Positions 1 through 8,496 are shown, counted from the stretch's first letter. The stretch: 41,540 nucleotides of DNA from an uncultured Prevotellaceae bacterium (GCA_902786565.1 CADACW010000030.1:1-41540); one strand, 5' to 3'. The notes: a model not told the origin generated them from the letters alone. Translations and numbers: made by a program.

Positions 1-50
1 ATCAGCTTGAAGGTCAGGTCGGCCTTCGGGTCTAAGTATTTTCCTTTCAT
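1..50 (-). CDS. Rpn-family PD-(D/E)XK nuclease / putative transposase, N-terminal fragment
   Basis: Only the first 16 codons are inside the window; the rest lies beyond position 1. The visible start reads MKGKYLDPKADLTFKL. From memory this is the standard opening of the Bacteroidales members of the Rpn/PDDEXK_2 family (recombination-promoting nucleases, often annotated as putative transposases). A TAnnTTTG promoter sits just upstream, which fixes the ATG at position 50. Nothing can be said about whether the full gene is intact. The family call rests on this short segment alone. Confidence 0.6.
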   Translation of the reverse strand, partial: MKGKYLDPKADLTFKL

Positions 51-58
51 ATCCGCTG

Positions 59-90
59 CAAAGGTACGCAAAAAAAGCCGAAAGTGCAAA
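59..90 (-). promoter_or_regulatory. Promoter of the Rpn-family gene
   Basis: On the minus strand the -7 box is TACCTTTG (59-66) and a TTTG -33 box lies at 87-90, spaced 20 nt. The start codon at 50 follows closely, so the leader is very short. The -33 box lies in the loop and edge of the perfect hairpin at 77-99. Confidence 0.65.
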
Positions 91-99
91 ACTTTCGGC
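70..99 (-). terminator. Perfect 9-bp hairpin with a T-run on the minus strand
   Basis: GCCGAAAGT (77-85) pairs with ACTTTCGGC (91-99) around a 5-nt loop. Read on the minus strand it is followed by seven T residues (70-76). This is the form of an intrinsic terminator for a transcript arriving from the right, although no minus-strand protein gene lies there. It overlaps the -33 box of the Rpn-family promoter, so it could instead be an operator. Confidence 0.45.
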
Positions 100-178
100 G
101 GAATATTTTCGGGAGAGGAGGCGGACGAGAGCGTCCTACGAGTTCGTCCAAACTTGGCAAGGCTGCCAACCTAAGCTG

Positions 179-219
179 GAGATAAGTGCCACTTATCTCG
201 CAAATTCTCGAGAGAATTT
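179..219. repeat. Two adjacent palindromes
   Basis: Positions 179-199 form a 21-nt palindrome with 10 paired bases on each side of C189 (GAGATAAGTG / CACTTATCTC). Positions 202-219 form a second one (AAATTCTC, GA, GAGAATTT). Neither is followed by a T-run, so they look like protein-binding or RNA-folding elements rather than terminators. Confidence 0.6.
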
Positions 220-223
220 AAGA

Positions 224-331
224 GTTTGGACGGTCCTTTCTCAACGTTTGGTCGGAGGTGGTGTCGAGTTTGGACGGTTTTTCCTCAAATGTTGGTCGGA
301 GGTGGTGTCAAGTTTGGACGGTTCTTCCTCA
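224..331. repeat. 44-bp tandem repeat, about 2.5 copies
   Basis: The unit begins GTTTGGACGG and recurs at 224, 268 and 312, giving an exact 44-nt period. The first two full units differ at only about seven positions, and the third is cut short near 331. A block of GGTCGGAGGTGGTGTC is identical in both full units. 44 is not a multiple of three and no plausible protein is encoded. Confidence 0.8.
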
Positions 332-459
332 GAGAGAGCCCTGCAAAGTTGAGTGCAAAGATACGGAGATGTTTTCAGAACGACCAAGAAAAACCACTGC
401 TCCTTTTGCAACTGTGGTCATCCTTTCTTGCCATTTTAGCATTTTTTACCTCAAAAGAG

Positions 460-490
460 TTGGCAAAATGGAATATATTTTGTACTTTTG
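460..490 (+). promoter_or_regulatory. Promoter of the Lrp-family gene
   Basis: TACTTTTG at 483-490 matches TAnnTTTG, with TTGG at 460-463 about 19 nt upstream as an approximate -33 box. The Lrp-family start codon follows at 524, leaving a leader of roughly 27 nt. Confidence 0.6.
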
Positions 491-523
491 CTCACTATTT
501 GAACAAACACCCATAAAATACGC

Positions 524-1003
524 ATGGAAAAGATAGACAATCTGGACAAGAAAATCATGAATATCTTGTCGAAAAACGCACGTATCCCCTTCAAGGATGT
601 AGCCACCGAATGTAATGTATCTAGAGCTGCCATCCACCAGCGCGTGCAGCGACTGATGGAGACGGGCGTTATCACCGGCAGCGGCTTCGACGTGAGTCCG
701 AAGGCGCTGGGCTACCGCACCTGCACCTACGTAGGCATCACCCTGGAGCGCGGCTCTATGTATAAAGAGGTGGTGAAGCGGCTGGAACTGATACCCGAAG
801 TGGTGGAGTGCCACTTCACCACAGGCCCCTACACCATGCTGGCCAAGCTCTTTGCCCGCGACAACGAGCAGCTCATGCACCTGCTGAACAGCCAGCTGCA
901 GGAGATTCCCGGCGTGGTGGCCACTGAGACACTGATCTCGCTGGAACAGAGCTTCAAGCGTGAGATTCCCGTGCACTTTGAAGACGAAGAGCAAGGAGCC
1001 TGA
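524..1003 (+). CDS. Lrp/AsnC-family transcriptional regulator
   Basis: A 159-aa protein of normal length for the family. The N-terminus (residues 1-55) carries the winged helix-turn-helix, starting MEKIDNLDKKIMNILSKNAR with the recognition region CNVSRAAIHQRVQRL. Residues about 65-140 form the ligand-binding RAM domain. These proteins are dimeric or octameric DNA-binding regulators that sense amino acids and often control the adjacent gene. Here the stop codon overlaps the next ATG (TGATG at 1001-1005), so regulator and fused amidotransferase-dipeptidase are translationally coupled. That suggests it responds to an amino acid or peptide product of that enzyme, which is inference. Autoregulation is likely but unproven. 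Confidence 0.92.
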   Translation: MEKIDNLDKKIMNILSKNARIPFKDVATECNVSRAAIHQRVQRLMETGVITGSGFDVSPKALGYRTCTYVGITLERGSMYKEVVKRLELIPEVVECHFTTGPYTMLAKLFARDNEQLMHLLNSQLQEIPGVVATETLISLEQSFKREIPVHFEDEEQGA

Positions 1004-2784
1004 TGGACAGATTTTCAATAGACCGACAAGAGGCACAGGCCTACGCCATATTTCCCGCCGACAGACGGAGGCCCGTCATTGGCATCACAGCCAACTATGG
1101 CGACCAGACTGCCAAGCTGGCCGAGGGCTATTACAAGCAAGTGGCCGATGCCGGCGGCACGCCGCTCATCATCCCACCAATGGCCGACAAGGCCACGCTG
1201 CTCGATGCGCTCGACCGCATCGACGGCCTGCTGCTCAGTGGTGGGGCCGACGTGAACCCGCTCTTCGCCGGAGAGCAGCCGGTGCCCCAACTGGGAGGCA
1301 TCAACGACGAGCGCGACCTGCCTGAGCTGCTGCTCGCCCGACTGGCCTACAACCGCCAAATGCCCATCCTGGGCATCTGCCGCGGCATACAGACCATAGC
1401 CATGGCACTGGGGGGCACCGTGACACAGCACATCGGGGCCACCACCACCAGCGGATGCCCGGCCATCAAGCACTCGCAGGAGGCCGCACGCCACGTGGCC
1501 ACACATACCGTGGAGCTGACTGCCGGCTCCACCTTATTTGATATATATAACGAGAAGGTGTTGCCCGTCAACTCGTTCCACCATCAGGCCGTGAACGAGC
1601 CCGGCCCCCATCTGCGCGTGGCCGCCACATCGCCCGACGGCATTGTCGAGGCCGTGGAGAGCACGGAGATGAAGCCCCTGATTGGGGTGCAGTGGCACCC
1701 GGAGTGCATGGGCGAAGAGGGGAGGCCGCTCTACTGCTGGCTGCTGAACGAAGCGAGGGCCTACCGCGAGACGCAGCGGCTGCACGACCGTCTGCTGACG
1801 CTCGACACCCACTGCGACACCCCGATGTTTTTTGCACAGGGCATCGACTTTGGCAGCCGCGACAGCCGCATCCTGGTAGACCTGCCCAAAATGCACGAAG
1901 GGCGGCTGGATGCCACCATCATGGTGGCCTATCTGCCACAAGACGGCTGGAGCCGCAACGGCAGCGAATGGAGGGTCGAGGGCAAACACCTGGCCCCCAC
2001 CCCACTACAGTACGCCGATGGCGTGTTCTGCCAAATAAAGAACATCGTGGCCAGCCACCGCGACCATTTGGCCCTGGCACGCACACCCGCTGACCTTTGG
2101 CGCAACAAGCGCGAAGGCAAAAAGAGCATCATGATGGGCATAGAGAACGGTCTGGCCCTTGAGGGAAAGGTGGAGAACGTGGCCCACTTCGCCCGGCAAG
2201 GCATTGTCTACATCACCCTCTGCCACAATGGCGACAACGACATCTGCGACTCGGCGCGGGGCACTCAGACCCACGGTGGCGTGAGCCCACTGGGCGAACA
2301 GGTGATAGGCGAAATGAACCGACTGGGACTGATGGTGGACCTGAGCCATGCCCACGAGAAGAGTTTCTACGACGCGCTGGACATCAGCCGCACGCCCATC
2401 GTGTGCAGCCACTCGTCGGCACGCGCCCTGTGCGACCATCCGCGCAACCTGACCGACGAACAGATGAAGGCACTGGCACGCAAGGGCGGCGTCTGCCAAA
2501 TCACGCTCTACCACGGATTCCTGGCAAAGGAGCCGAAGGAGGCCACCATCGCCGATGCCATGGCACACCTGGAGCACGCCATACGAGTGATGGGCATTGA
2601 CCACGTGGGGCTGGGCACCGACTTCGACGGCGACGGCGGCATCAGAGGACTGGCCAGCGCCGCTGAACTGACCAACTTCACCAAGCAACTGCTGCGCCGA
2701 CGCTACAGCGAAGAAGACATACAAAAGATATGGGGCGGCAACTTCCTGCGCGTGATGGAGGCCGTACAGACACAAATGGCATAA
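1003..2784 (+). CDS. Fused gamma-glutamyl amidotransferase-like hydrolase (C26) and membrane-type dipeptidase (M19)
   Basis: A 593-aa two-domain enzyme. Residues about 22-250 form a class I glutamine amidotransferase-like domain of the PuuD / peptidase C26 type, with nucleophile Cys126 in GICRGIQ and the His232/Glu234 pair in QWHPE. Residues about 264-590 form a renal-dipeptidase-like M19 domain with its metal ligands: His270 and Asp272 (HCDT), Glu381 (GIEN), His449 and His470, and Asp540 (GTDFDG). Both active sites look intact and no signal peptide is seen, so it is probably cytoplasmic. PuuD-like enzymes cleave gamma-glutamyl bonds and M19 enzymes cleave dipeptides. The fusion could therefore degrade gamma-glutamyl peptides in two steps (glutathione-like or peptidoglycan-derived); this substrate is inference. 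It overlaps the Lrp-family gene by one base. Confidence 0.9.
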   Translation: MDRFSIDRQEAQAYAIFPADRRRPVIGITANYGDQTAKLAEGYYKQVADAGGTPLIIPPMADKATLLDALDRIDGLLLSGGADVNPLFAGEQPVPQLGGINDERDLPELLLARLAYNRQMPILGICRGIQTIAMALGGTVTQHIGATTTSGCPAIKHSQEAARHVATHTVELTAGSTLFDIYNEKVLPVNSFHHQAVNEPGPHLRVAATSPDGIVEAVESTEMKPLIGVQWHPECMGEEGRPLYCWLLNEARAYRETQRLHDRLLTLDTHCDTPMFFAQGIDFGSRDSRILVDLPKMHEGRLDATIMVAYLPQDGWSRNGSEWRVEGKHLAPTPLQYADGVFCQIKNIVASHRDHLALARTPADLWRNKREGKKSIMMGIENGLALEGKVENVAHFARQGIVYITLCHNGDNDICDSARGTQTHGGVSPLGEQVIGEMNRLGLMVDLSHAHEKSFYDALDISRTPIVCSHSSARALCDHPRNLTDEQMKALARKGGVCQITLYHGFLAKEPKEATIADAMAHLEHAIRVMGIDHVGLGTDFDGDGGIRGLASAAELTNFTKQLLRRRYSEEDIQKIWGGNFLRVMEAVQTQMA

Positions 2785-2825
2785 TTTTTGCTATTAAAGA
2801 CTTACGTATTAATAATCAAGCTATT

Positions 2826-3413
2826 ATGAAAAAAGAAAAGAATATCAATAAGGAAGAAGAGCTGAAGTCTGACGAAATGGCAGGCGAGACACCATCTGAC
2901 GAAGTGGCAGACAGCACCGAACCTGACAAAAAGGCTGATGCTGACGCACAAGAGGAAGAGAAAGACCCGCTGGACGTGGCGCTGGACCAGATAGCCGACC
3001 TGAAAGACAAATACCAGCGGTTGCTGGCCGAGTTTGACAACTACCGCAAGCGCACCCTGAAAGAACGGGCAGAACTGATACTCAATGGCGGGGAAAAGAC
3101 CATCACAGCCCTGCTGCCCGTCATCGACGACATGGAGCGGGCCATTGCCAACGGCGAGAAGACCGACGACCCACAGGTGTTGCGCGAAGGCATGGCGCTG
3201 ATTTATCAGAAACTGATGAAAGTGCTGGAGTCGCAGGGCGTGAGCAAGATAGAGACCGAAGGGGCCGACTTCGACACCGCCCTGCACGAGGCTGTGGCAC
3301 TGGTGCCCGGCATGGGCGACGACAAGAAAGGCAAGGTGATAGACTGTATGGCTACTGGCTACAAGCTGAACGAAAAAGTCATACGCTATGCAAAGGTCGC
3401 AGTAGGACAGTAA
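2826..3413 (+). CDS. grpE: Nucleotide exchange factor GrpE
   Basis: A 195-aa protein, usual length for GrpE. It opens with a highly charged, probably disordered tail (residues 1-45), continues with the long dimerising helix (region of DKYQRLLAEFDNYRKRTLKE), and ends in the beta domain with the signature region FDTALHEAVALVPG. GrpE drives ADP release from DnaK. The open frame extends back to 2730, but that stretch overlaps the end of the dipeptidase gene; the start MKKEKNINKEEE at 2826 fits the family. A near-match to a -7 box (TAATTTTTG, one base too long) lies just after the previous stop. dnaJ follows after 37 nt; dnaK is not in the window. Confidence 0.95.
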   Translation: MKKEKNINKEEELKSDEMAGETPSDEVADSTEPDKKADADAQEEEKDPLDVALDQIADLKDKYQRLLAEFDNYRKRTLKERAELILNGGEKTITALLPVIDDMERAIANGEKTDDPQVLREGMALIYQKLMKVLESQGVSKIETEGADFDTALHEAVALVPGMGDDKKGKVIDCMATGYKLNEKVIRYAKVAVGQ

Positions 3414-3450
3414 ACAAAACGCAAACCGAATAAATTCGTAAAACGGAAAT

Positions 3451-4602
3451 ATGAAACGCGACTACTACGAGGTACTTGGCGTCAGCAAGACGGCATCGGA
3501 AGACGAAATAAAGAAAGCCTACAGGCAGATTGCCATCAAATACCACCCCGACCGCAACCCCGGCGACAAAAAAGCAGAAGAGCTGTTCAAGGAGGCGGCC
3601 GAGGCATACAACGTGCTTCACGACCCACAGAAACGACAGCAGTATGACCAGTTCGGATTTGCCGGACCTGCGGGCGGCGGCTTCGAGGGTTTCGGTGCAT
3701 CGATGGACCTCGACGACATCTTCCAGATGTTTGGCGATGTGTTCGGAGGTCATGGCTTCGGCGGATTTGGCGGATTTGGCGGTGGCCGGGCCGGGCGTCA
3801 ACAGCACCGGGGCACCGACTTGCGGCTGAAGGTGAAACTGAGCCTGCTGGAAATCAGCCAAGGCGTGACAAAGAAGTTCAAAGTGCGCAAAGACATCACC
3901 TGCACGCACTGCCACGGCACAGGCGCCGAAGACGGCTCCGGCCGCGACACCTGCCCCACCTGCCACGGCTCGGGCGTCATCACCCACACCACGCAGAGCA
4001 TCTTCGGCATGATGCAGACCCAAGGCGTCTGCCCCACCTGCAAGGGCGAAGGCCAGGTCATCAAGAACAAGTGCCACCAGTGCAACGGCACTGGCGTGAC
4101 TAAGGGTGAGGAAGTGGTGGAAATCAACATCCCCGCAGGCGTGGCCGAGGGAATGGTGGTGAACGTGCCGGGAAAGGGCAATGCCGGCATACACGGCGGC
4201 GTGCCTGGCGACATTCAAGTATTTATTGAAGAGGAGGAGAACGACAAGTTCGTCAGAGACGGCAACGACCTTATATACAACGTGTTGCTCGACTTCCCTA
4301 CAGCAGCACTTGGAGGCGAGGTAGAAATACCCACCATAGAGGGGAAGACACTGAAAGTGAAGATAGAAAGCGGCACACAGCCGGGCAAGACCATGCGTCT
4401 GCGAGGCAAGGGCCTGCCCGCCGTACAGGGCTACGGTTCGGGGGTCGGCGACCTGGTGGTGAACATCAGCGTCTACGTGCCGAAGACCCTCTCACGTGAA
4501 GAGAAGAAGGCACTGGAGAATTTGCGCGACAGCGACAACTTCAAGGGCGACCGCCAGACAGAAGAGTCCATCTTCAAGCGCTTCAAGAACTATTTTGCAT
4601 AA
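3451..4602 (+). CDS. dnaJ: Chaperone protein DnaJ
   Basis: A 383-aa type I (class A) J-protein with every expected part. The J-domain covers residues 1-70 with HPD at 32-34. A Gly/Phe-rich linker follows at about 73-115. Four zinc-binding CxxCxGxG repeats begin at about residue 151 ([32 protein letters not shown]), and the C-terminal substrate-binding domains follow. It delivers clients to DnaK and stimulates ATP hydrolysis. It sits directly after grpE on the same strand, a common heat-shock arrangement, and folC follows after 31 nt. Confidence 0.97.
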   Translation: MKRDYYEVLGVSKTASEDEIKKAYRQIAIKYHPDRNPGDKKAEELFKEAAEAYNVLHDPQKRQQYDQFGFAGPAGGGFEGFGASMDLDDIFQMFGDVFGGHGFGGFGGFGGGRAGRQQHRGTDLRLKVKLSLLEISQGVTKKFKVRKDITCTHCHGTGAEDGSGRDTCPTCHGSGVITHTTQSIFGMMQTQGVCPTCKGEGQVIKNKCHQCNGTGVTKGEEVVEINIPAGVAEGMVVNVPGKGNAGIHGGVPGDIQVFIEEEENDKFVRDGNDLIYNVLLDFPTAALGGEVEIPTIEGKTLKVKIESGTQPGKTMRLRGKGLPAVQGYGSGVGDLVVNISVYVPKTLSREEKKALENLRDSDNFKGDRQTEESIFKRFKNYFA

Positions 4603-4633
4603 GCTGAACGCAGGATTGTAAGGTTTTTGACAG

Positions 4634-5947
4634 ATGAACTATCAGGAGACTTGCGACTATCTGTTCCGCCAGATACCCAATTACGAAAAGCAGGGGAAAT
4701 CGGGCTACAAGGAGGGGCTGGAAAACACGCTGGCCCTGGACGAGCACTTCGGCCATCCGCACAGGCATTTCAAAAGCATACACGTAGGCGGTACCAACGG
4801 AAAAGGCTCTGTGGCCCATCTCATCGCCGCACGCCTGCAAGTGCACGGCTACCGCGTGGGCCTCTACACCTCGCCTCACCTCTTGGACTTTCGTGAGCGC
4901 ATACGCGTGAACGGCACGCCCATCAGCGAGGAATATGTGGTGAACTTTGTCGAGACCGAGAAAGACTTCTTCGAACCGCTCAACCCGTCGTTCTTCGAAC
5001 TGGCCACAGCAATGGCCTTCAAGTATTTCAAGGAGATGGAGGTAGACATAGCCGTGGTGGAAGTGGGCCTGGGCGGACGGCTGGACTGCACAAACATCAT
5101 CAAGCCCATCCTGAGCATCATCACCAATGTCTCGCTGGACCACACCCAGCTGCTGGGCGGCACGGCTGCCCTGATAGCCAAGGAGAAAGCGGGCATCATC
5201 AAGGAGGGGGTGCCCGTCGTCATCGGCGAGGCTACAGAGGAGACCCGCCCTGTGTTCGAAGCCAAGGCGCAGGAGGCCAATGCCCCCATCATCTTTGCTG
5301 AAGACGAGCAGGAGGTCATGTCAAGCATACATACGGGGCGAAGCATTCATTACAAGACAAAGCACAACCAGGAGTTTGACTGCGAGCTGACTGGCGACTA
5401 CCAGCCTCATAACATGAACACGGTGCTGACGGCACTGGCACAGCTGAAGAGGCAAGGCTGTCTGGGCGACAGCTCGCACACTGGCAGCGCAGAGGCCGAA
5501 AACAACGAACTGAACTACTCGTTCATGCACGTGACCGACATCACCGGACTGAGGGGACGATGGGAAACCGTGCAGACACAACCCACCGTGGTCTGCGACA
5601 CCGGGCACAACCAAGGGGCCTGGCAACACATAGGCCAACAGCTGGCAGAGGTGAAATGCAGGCAGATGAGGATTGTCTTCGGCATGATGCACGACAAAGA
5701 CGTGCATAGCGTGATGGAGCAACTGCCAAAACAGGCCGTCTACTACTTCACAAAGGCATCGACCAGCCGGGCACTCCCAGAGACCTCGCTCCAGATGCTC
5801 GGCGATCAGATGGGGCTGCACGGCGAATGTTATCCCAACGTGGAACAGGCTTTCAATGCGGCGCTGCAAGAGGCCCATCCCGACGACTTTATCTTCGTCG
5901 GCGGGAGCACTTACGTGGTAGCCGATTTTATGAAAAGTCGCATTTAG
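4634..5947 (+). CDS. folC: Bifunctional folylpolyglutamate / dihydrofolate synthase
   Basis: A 437-aa Mur-ligase-family enzyme that adds glutamate to dihydropteroate or to folates in the cytoplasm. The ATP-binding loop GGTNGKGS lies at about residues 53-60, followed by the conserved stretch GLYTSPHLLDFRERI and the metal-binding region VEVGLGGRLDCTN. The C-terminal domain carries the CDTGHNQGA region, close to the usual DGAHNP motif. Length and order fit FolC. It closes a run with grpE and dnaJ and is followed by a strong intrinsic terminator at 5970-6001. Confidence 0.95.
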   Translation: MNYQETCDYLFRQIPNYEKQGKSGYKEGLENTLALDEHFGHPHRHFKSIHVGGTNGKGSVAHLIAARLQVHGYRVGLYTSPHLLDFRERIRVNGTPISEEYVVNFVETEKDFFEPLNPSFFELATAMAFKYFKEMEVDIAVVEVGLGGRLDCTNIIKPILSIITNVSLDHTQLLGGTAALIAKEKAGIIKEGVPVVIGEATEETRPVFEAKAQEANAPIIFAEDEQEVMSSIHTGRSIHYKTKHNQEFDCELTGDYQPHNMNTVLTALAQLKRQGCLGDSSHTGSAEAENNELNYSFMHVTDITGLRGRWETVQTQPTVVCDTGHNQGAWQHIGQQLAEVKCRQMRIVFGMMHDKDVHSVMEQLPKQAVYYFTKASTSRALPETSLQMLGDQMGLHGECYPNVEQAFNAALQEAHPDDFIFVGGSTYVVADFMKSRI

Positions 5948-5969
5948 TTATCTTTAACACCATTTTTTT

Positions 5970-6001
5970 GCCGATATGCTTGCGTATATCGGCGTTTTTT
6001 T
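5970..6001 (+). terminator. Intrinsic terminator after folC
   Basis: GCCGATAT (5970-5977) pairs with ATATCGGC (5986-5993) around an 8-nt loop. Seven T residues follow at 5995-6001. It lies 22 nt after the folC stop codon. Confidence 0.85.
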
Positions 6002-6002
6002 G

Positions 6003-6023
6003 TTACTTTGCAAACTATATTTG
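6003..6023 (+). promoter_or_regulatory. Promoter region of galM and the sugar transporter gene
   Basis: Two -7-like boxes precede galM. TTACTTTG at 6003-6010 has one mismatch to TAnnTTTG. TATATTTG at 6016-6023 matches fully, with the galM ATG 21 nt further on. A T-rich stretch belonging to the preceding terminator would supply the upstream box. Which box is used cannot be told from the sequence. Confidence 0.5.
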
Positions 6024-6044
6024 TTACACTAAAATCTTTTTGAT

Positions 6045-7136
6045 ATGACAAACTCAACAGAAAATGCGAATCTCTGTGGTCTGAAGAGGGAAAATTTCCA
6101 GACCACCATCAACGGAAAGAAGACAGACCTCTACATCCTGCGCAACAGGAAAGGTTTTGAAGTGGCCATCACCAACTACGGTGGTGCCATTTGTGCAATT
6201 ATGGTACCCGACAAAGAGGGCAAAGTGGGTAACGTCATCCAGGGCCACGACAACATCCAGTCGGTCATCAACTCGCCTGAGCCATTCCTTTCGACGCTCA
6301 TCGGCCGTTTCGGAAACCGCATCTGCAAAGGTCAGTTCACACTGAACGGCAAGGACTATCAGCTGGCCATCAACAACGGCCCCAATGCCCTCCACGGAGG
6401 ACCGACCGGCTTCCACGCCCGTGTATGGGACGCCAAGCAGATGGGGCCCCGCGCACTGGCACTACACCGTATCAGCAGCTACGGCGAAGAGGGATTCACC
6501 GGCGAAGTGGACGTGACCGTGGAGTTCACATGGAGCGATGACAACGAACTGATTATCGAGTATCTGGCTTCAACCAACAAGAAGACCATCATCAACCTGA
6601 CGCACCATGCCTTCTTCTCACTGGCTGGAACTGCCAACCCGACACCCACCATCGAGAACCAGGTAATGGAGATGAACGCCGACTTCTACATTCCCATCGA
6701 CGAGACTTCCATTCCCACAGGCGAAATCAGGAAAGTGGCCGGCACACCATTCGACTTCCGCACACCGAAGCCCGTGGGCAAGGACATCGATGCCGACGAT
6801 GAGCAAATCAAGAACGGTGCAGGCTATGACCACTGCTTCGTGCTGAACAAGAAGGAAGAGGGCGAACTGAGCTTTGCCGCCCGTCTGACAGAACCCGTAA
6901 GCGGTCGTACATTAGAGGTTTACACCACCGAGCCTGGCGTACAGGTTTATAGTGACAACTGGGCCGACGGCTATGCCGGTGCCAACGGTGCCACCTTCCC
7001 CCGCCGCTCGGCCATCTGCTTCGAGTGCCAGCACTTCCCCGACAGCCCCAACCGGCCGTATTTCCCCAGCGTTGTGCTTGACCCGCACCACCGCTACAAG
7101 CAGAAGACCATCTATAAGTTTGGCACAGCTGAGTAA
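6045..7136 (+). CDS. galM: Aldose 1-epimerase (mutarotase)
   Basis: A 363-aa protein with the galactose mutarotase fold. Recognisable family segments are the GRFGNRI region, NALHGGP with the substrate-binding His, NLTHHAFF with the catalytic His (usually NLTNHxYF, so Asn is replaced by His here), the GAGYDHCFVL region, and FECQHFPDSPN carrying the catalytic Glu. It interconverts alpha and beta anomers of galactose or glucose. There is no signal peptide, so it is probably cytoplasmic. It forms a pair with the sugar transporter 36 nt downstream. galK, normally a partner, lies about 5 kb away on the other strand. Confidence 0.95.
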   Translation: MTNSTENANLCGLKRENFQTTINGKKTDLYILRNRKGFEVAITNYGGAICAIMVPDKEGKVGNVIQGHDNIQSVINSPEPFLSTLIGRFGNRICKGQFTLNGKDYQLAINNGPNALHGGPTGFHARVWDAKQMGPRALALHRISSYGEEGFTGEVDVTVEFTWSDDNELIIEYLASTNKKTIINLTHHAFFSLAGTANPTPTIENQVMEMNADFYIPIDETSIPTGEIRKVAGTPFDFRTPKPVGKDIDADDEQIKNGAGYDHCFVLNKKEEGELSFAARLTEPVSGRTLEVYTTEPGVQVYSDNWADGYAGANGATFPRRSAICFECQHFPDSPNRPYFPSVVLDPHHRYKQKTIYKFGTAE

Positions 7137-7172
7137 ATCCACTATTCACAAATCAGTAAACCATCATTTATT

Positions 7173-8399
7173 ATGCCACAAAAGCAATCCAATAATTATT
7201 TGTTTCCATTGATTATTGTCTTCATCGTGTGCTTCCTGATTGGATTCATCACGACGATGAACAACTCAATGATTGAATTCTGTAAAGAGGCCTTCCAACT
7301 GAATGACAAACAAGGCCAGTTGGTGAACACCTTCTTCTATGGTGCCTATCTGTTCTCCATTCCGTTTGCCATGATGATGAGCAAGATTGGCTATAAGTCA
7401 ACGCTCGTGCTGGGTCTCGCCGTTGTGGGCTGCGGCTTCATTGCCAACAACCTCGGTGTGACTGCCGCCCTCGGAACAGCCAATGTCTACACCGTGTTCC
7501 TGTGCTGCATGAGCATCGTCGCCCTTGGTGTGGTGATGCTTCAGCTGGTGGCCAACCCCTACGTGATGGTTCTGGGCAAGCCGGAGAGCGGCGCTTTCCG
7601 CATGACCCTGTCGCAGGCACTTAACTCGGTGGCTACGACGGTGGCTCCCATCTTCATTACCTACGTCATCATCGCCGACAAGCCCAAACTGCCTGAGAAT
7701 GTGCCTGGCCCGTTCCTCATGCTGGGTATCTTCGCACTGGTGATTGCAGCCATCCTGTTCTTCATCAAACTGCCCGATCCTGACAAGGACAAGAAGGAGG
7801 ACGACGCTGAGGCTCTGGCCGACACCAAGAAGTACAAGTCGAGCGTGTTCAAGTATCCCCACGTATGGTTTGGCGCTCTGGCCATTGCCATGTATATGGG
7901 TCTGGAGATTGGCATCCCCTCGATGCTTCCTGCATACTGGAAGGCCGACCCCACCCTGCCCGGCTCGGCAACTGACTATCTGCCCTTCTATTGGGGCGGC
8001 ATGATGGTGGGCCGTTTCGTCGGTTCTGCCATCCTGGCCAAATTCGAGGCCCGCAAGCTGCTCACCGCTTGCCTGATTCTCGGTGCTTGCTGCGTAGGCA
8101 TCTCGTTCTTCCTGCCCGGTATGGCCGCTGTCTATGCCATGCTGGCTGCCGGCCTGTTCCACTCGGTGATGTGGCCCCTCATCTTCAACCTCGGTTTGCA
8201 GGAGCTTGGCCCTCACACGAAGAATGCCTCCGGACTGATCAACATGGGTGTGCTCGGCGGTGCCACGCTGCCGCTCGTCATGGGTGCCATCGTCGACAAT
8301 CCCGCCCTCGGCGTAGGTGTCGCCATCATGCTGATGTTCGTCTACTACGCTTACGTCCTTTGGTTCTGCAACTGGGGCAGCAAGATAGGCATTGCATAA
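7173..8399 (+). CDS. Glucose/galactose MFS transporter (FucP/GluP type)
   Basis: A 408-aa polytopic membrane protein with about 12 hydrophobic segments and a polar central loop (PDPDKDKKEDDAEALAD, around residues 200-215). The start region, with the acidic/Asn-rich turn FITTMNNSMIEFCKEAF, and the stretch TFFYGAYLFSIPFAMMMSKI are typical of the FucP/GluP subfamily of proton-sugar symporters. It is expected to import glucose or galactose through the inner membrane. It lies 36 nt after galM and ends at a strong hairpin shared with the convergent gene. The exact sugar is inferred from the neighbour. Confidence 0.88.
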   Translation: MPQKQSNNYLFPLIIVFIVCFLIGFITTMNNSMIEFCKEAFQLNDKQGQLVNTFFYGAYLFSIPFAMMMSKIGYKSTLVLGLAVVGCGFIANNLGVTAALGTANVYTVFLCCMSIVALGVVMLQLVANPYVMVLGKPESGAFRMTLSQALNSVATTVAPIFITYVIIADKPKLPENVPGPFLMLGIFALVIAAILFFIKLPDPDKDKKEDDAEALADTKKYKSSVFKYPHVWFGALAIAMYMGLEIGIPSMLPAYWKADPTLPGSATDYLPFYWGGMMVGRFVGSAILAKFEARKLLTACLILGACCVGISFFLPGMAAVYAMLAAGLFHSVMWPLIFNLGLQELGPHTKNASGLINMGVLGGATLPLVMGAIVDNPALGVGVAIMLMFVYYAYVLWFCNWGSKIGIA

Positions 8400-8430
8400 A
8401 AGAGACACAGCAAGATACAAATACTTACCG

Positions 8431-8464
8431 AAAGTGGGCGGCGCTAGGATGCGCCGCCCACTTT
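8431..8464. terminator. Bidirectional terminator hairpin between convergent genes
   Basis: AAAGTGGGCGGCGC (8431-8444) and its exact reverse complement (8451-8464) form a perfect 14-bp stem around a 6-nt loop. It lies between the ends of the sugar transporter (+) and the MG2-type protein (-). There is no long T-run, but the stem begins and ends in A/T, so it can serve both directions. Confidence 0.75.
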
Positions 8465-8496
8465 CAGTTGGCTCTAAAGTATTTCGGATGAAAATC

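Larger units (their letters stand above)
76..349 (-). ncRNA. Candidate non-coding transcript through the repeat-rich spacer
   Basis: A minus-strand -7 box TATCTTTG lies at 356-363 and a terminator-like hairpin with a T-run at 70-99, framing about 270 nt with no convincing ORF. The interval holds two short palindromes (179-219), a 44-bp tandem repeat (224-331), and an inverted copy of the repeat core (CGTCCAAACT at 145-154) that could pair with the repeats in an RNA. The -33 match is weak (CAAG at 388-391, 24 nt away). This is inference from framing signals only. Confidence 0.22.

Noticed and set aside
224-331. Possible CRISPR array
   Set aside because: The 44-nt units are contiguous with no unique spacers, there are only about 2.5 copies, and no cas genes are nearby.
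2730-2825. N-terminal extension of GrpE
   Set aside because: The extension overlaps the end of the dipeptidase gene and has no GrpE-like content; the ATG at 2826 gives a normal GrpE start.
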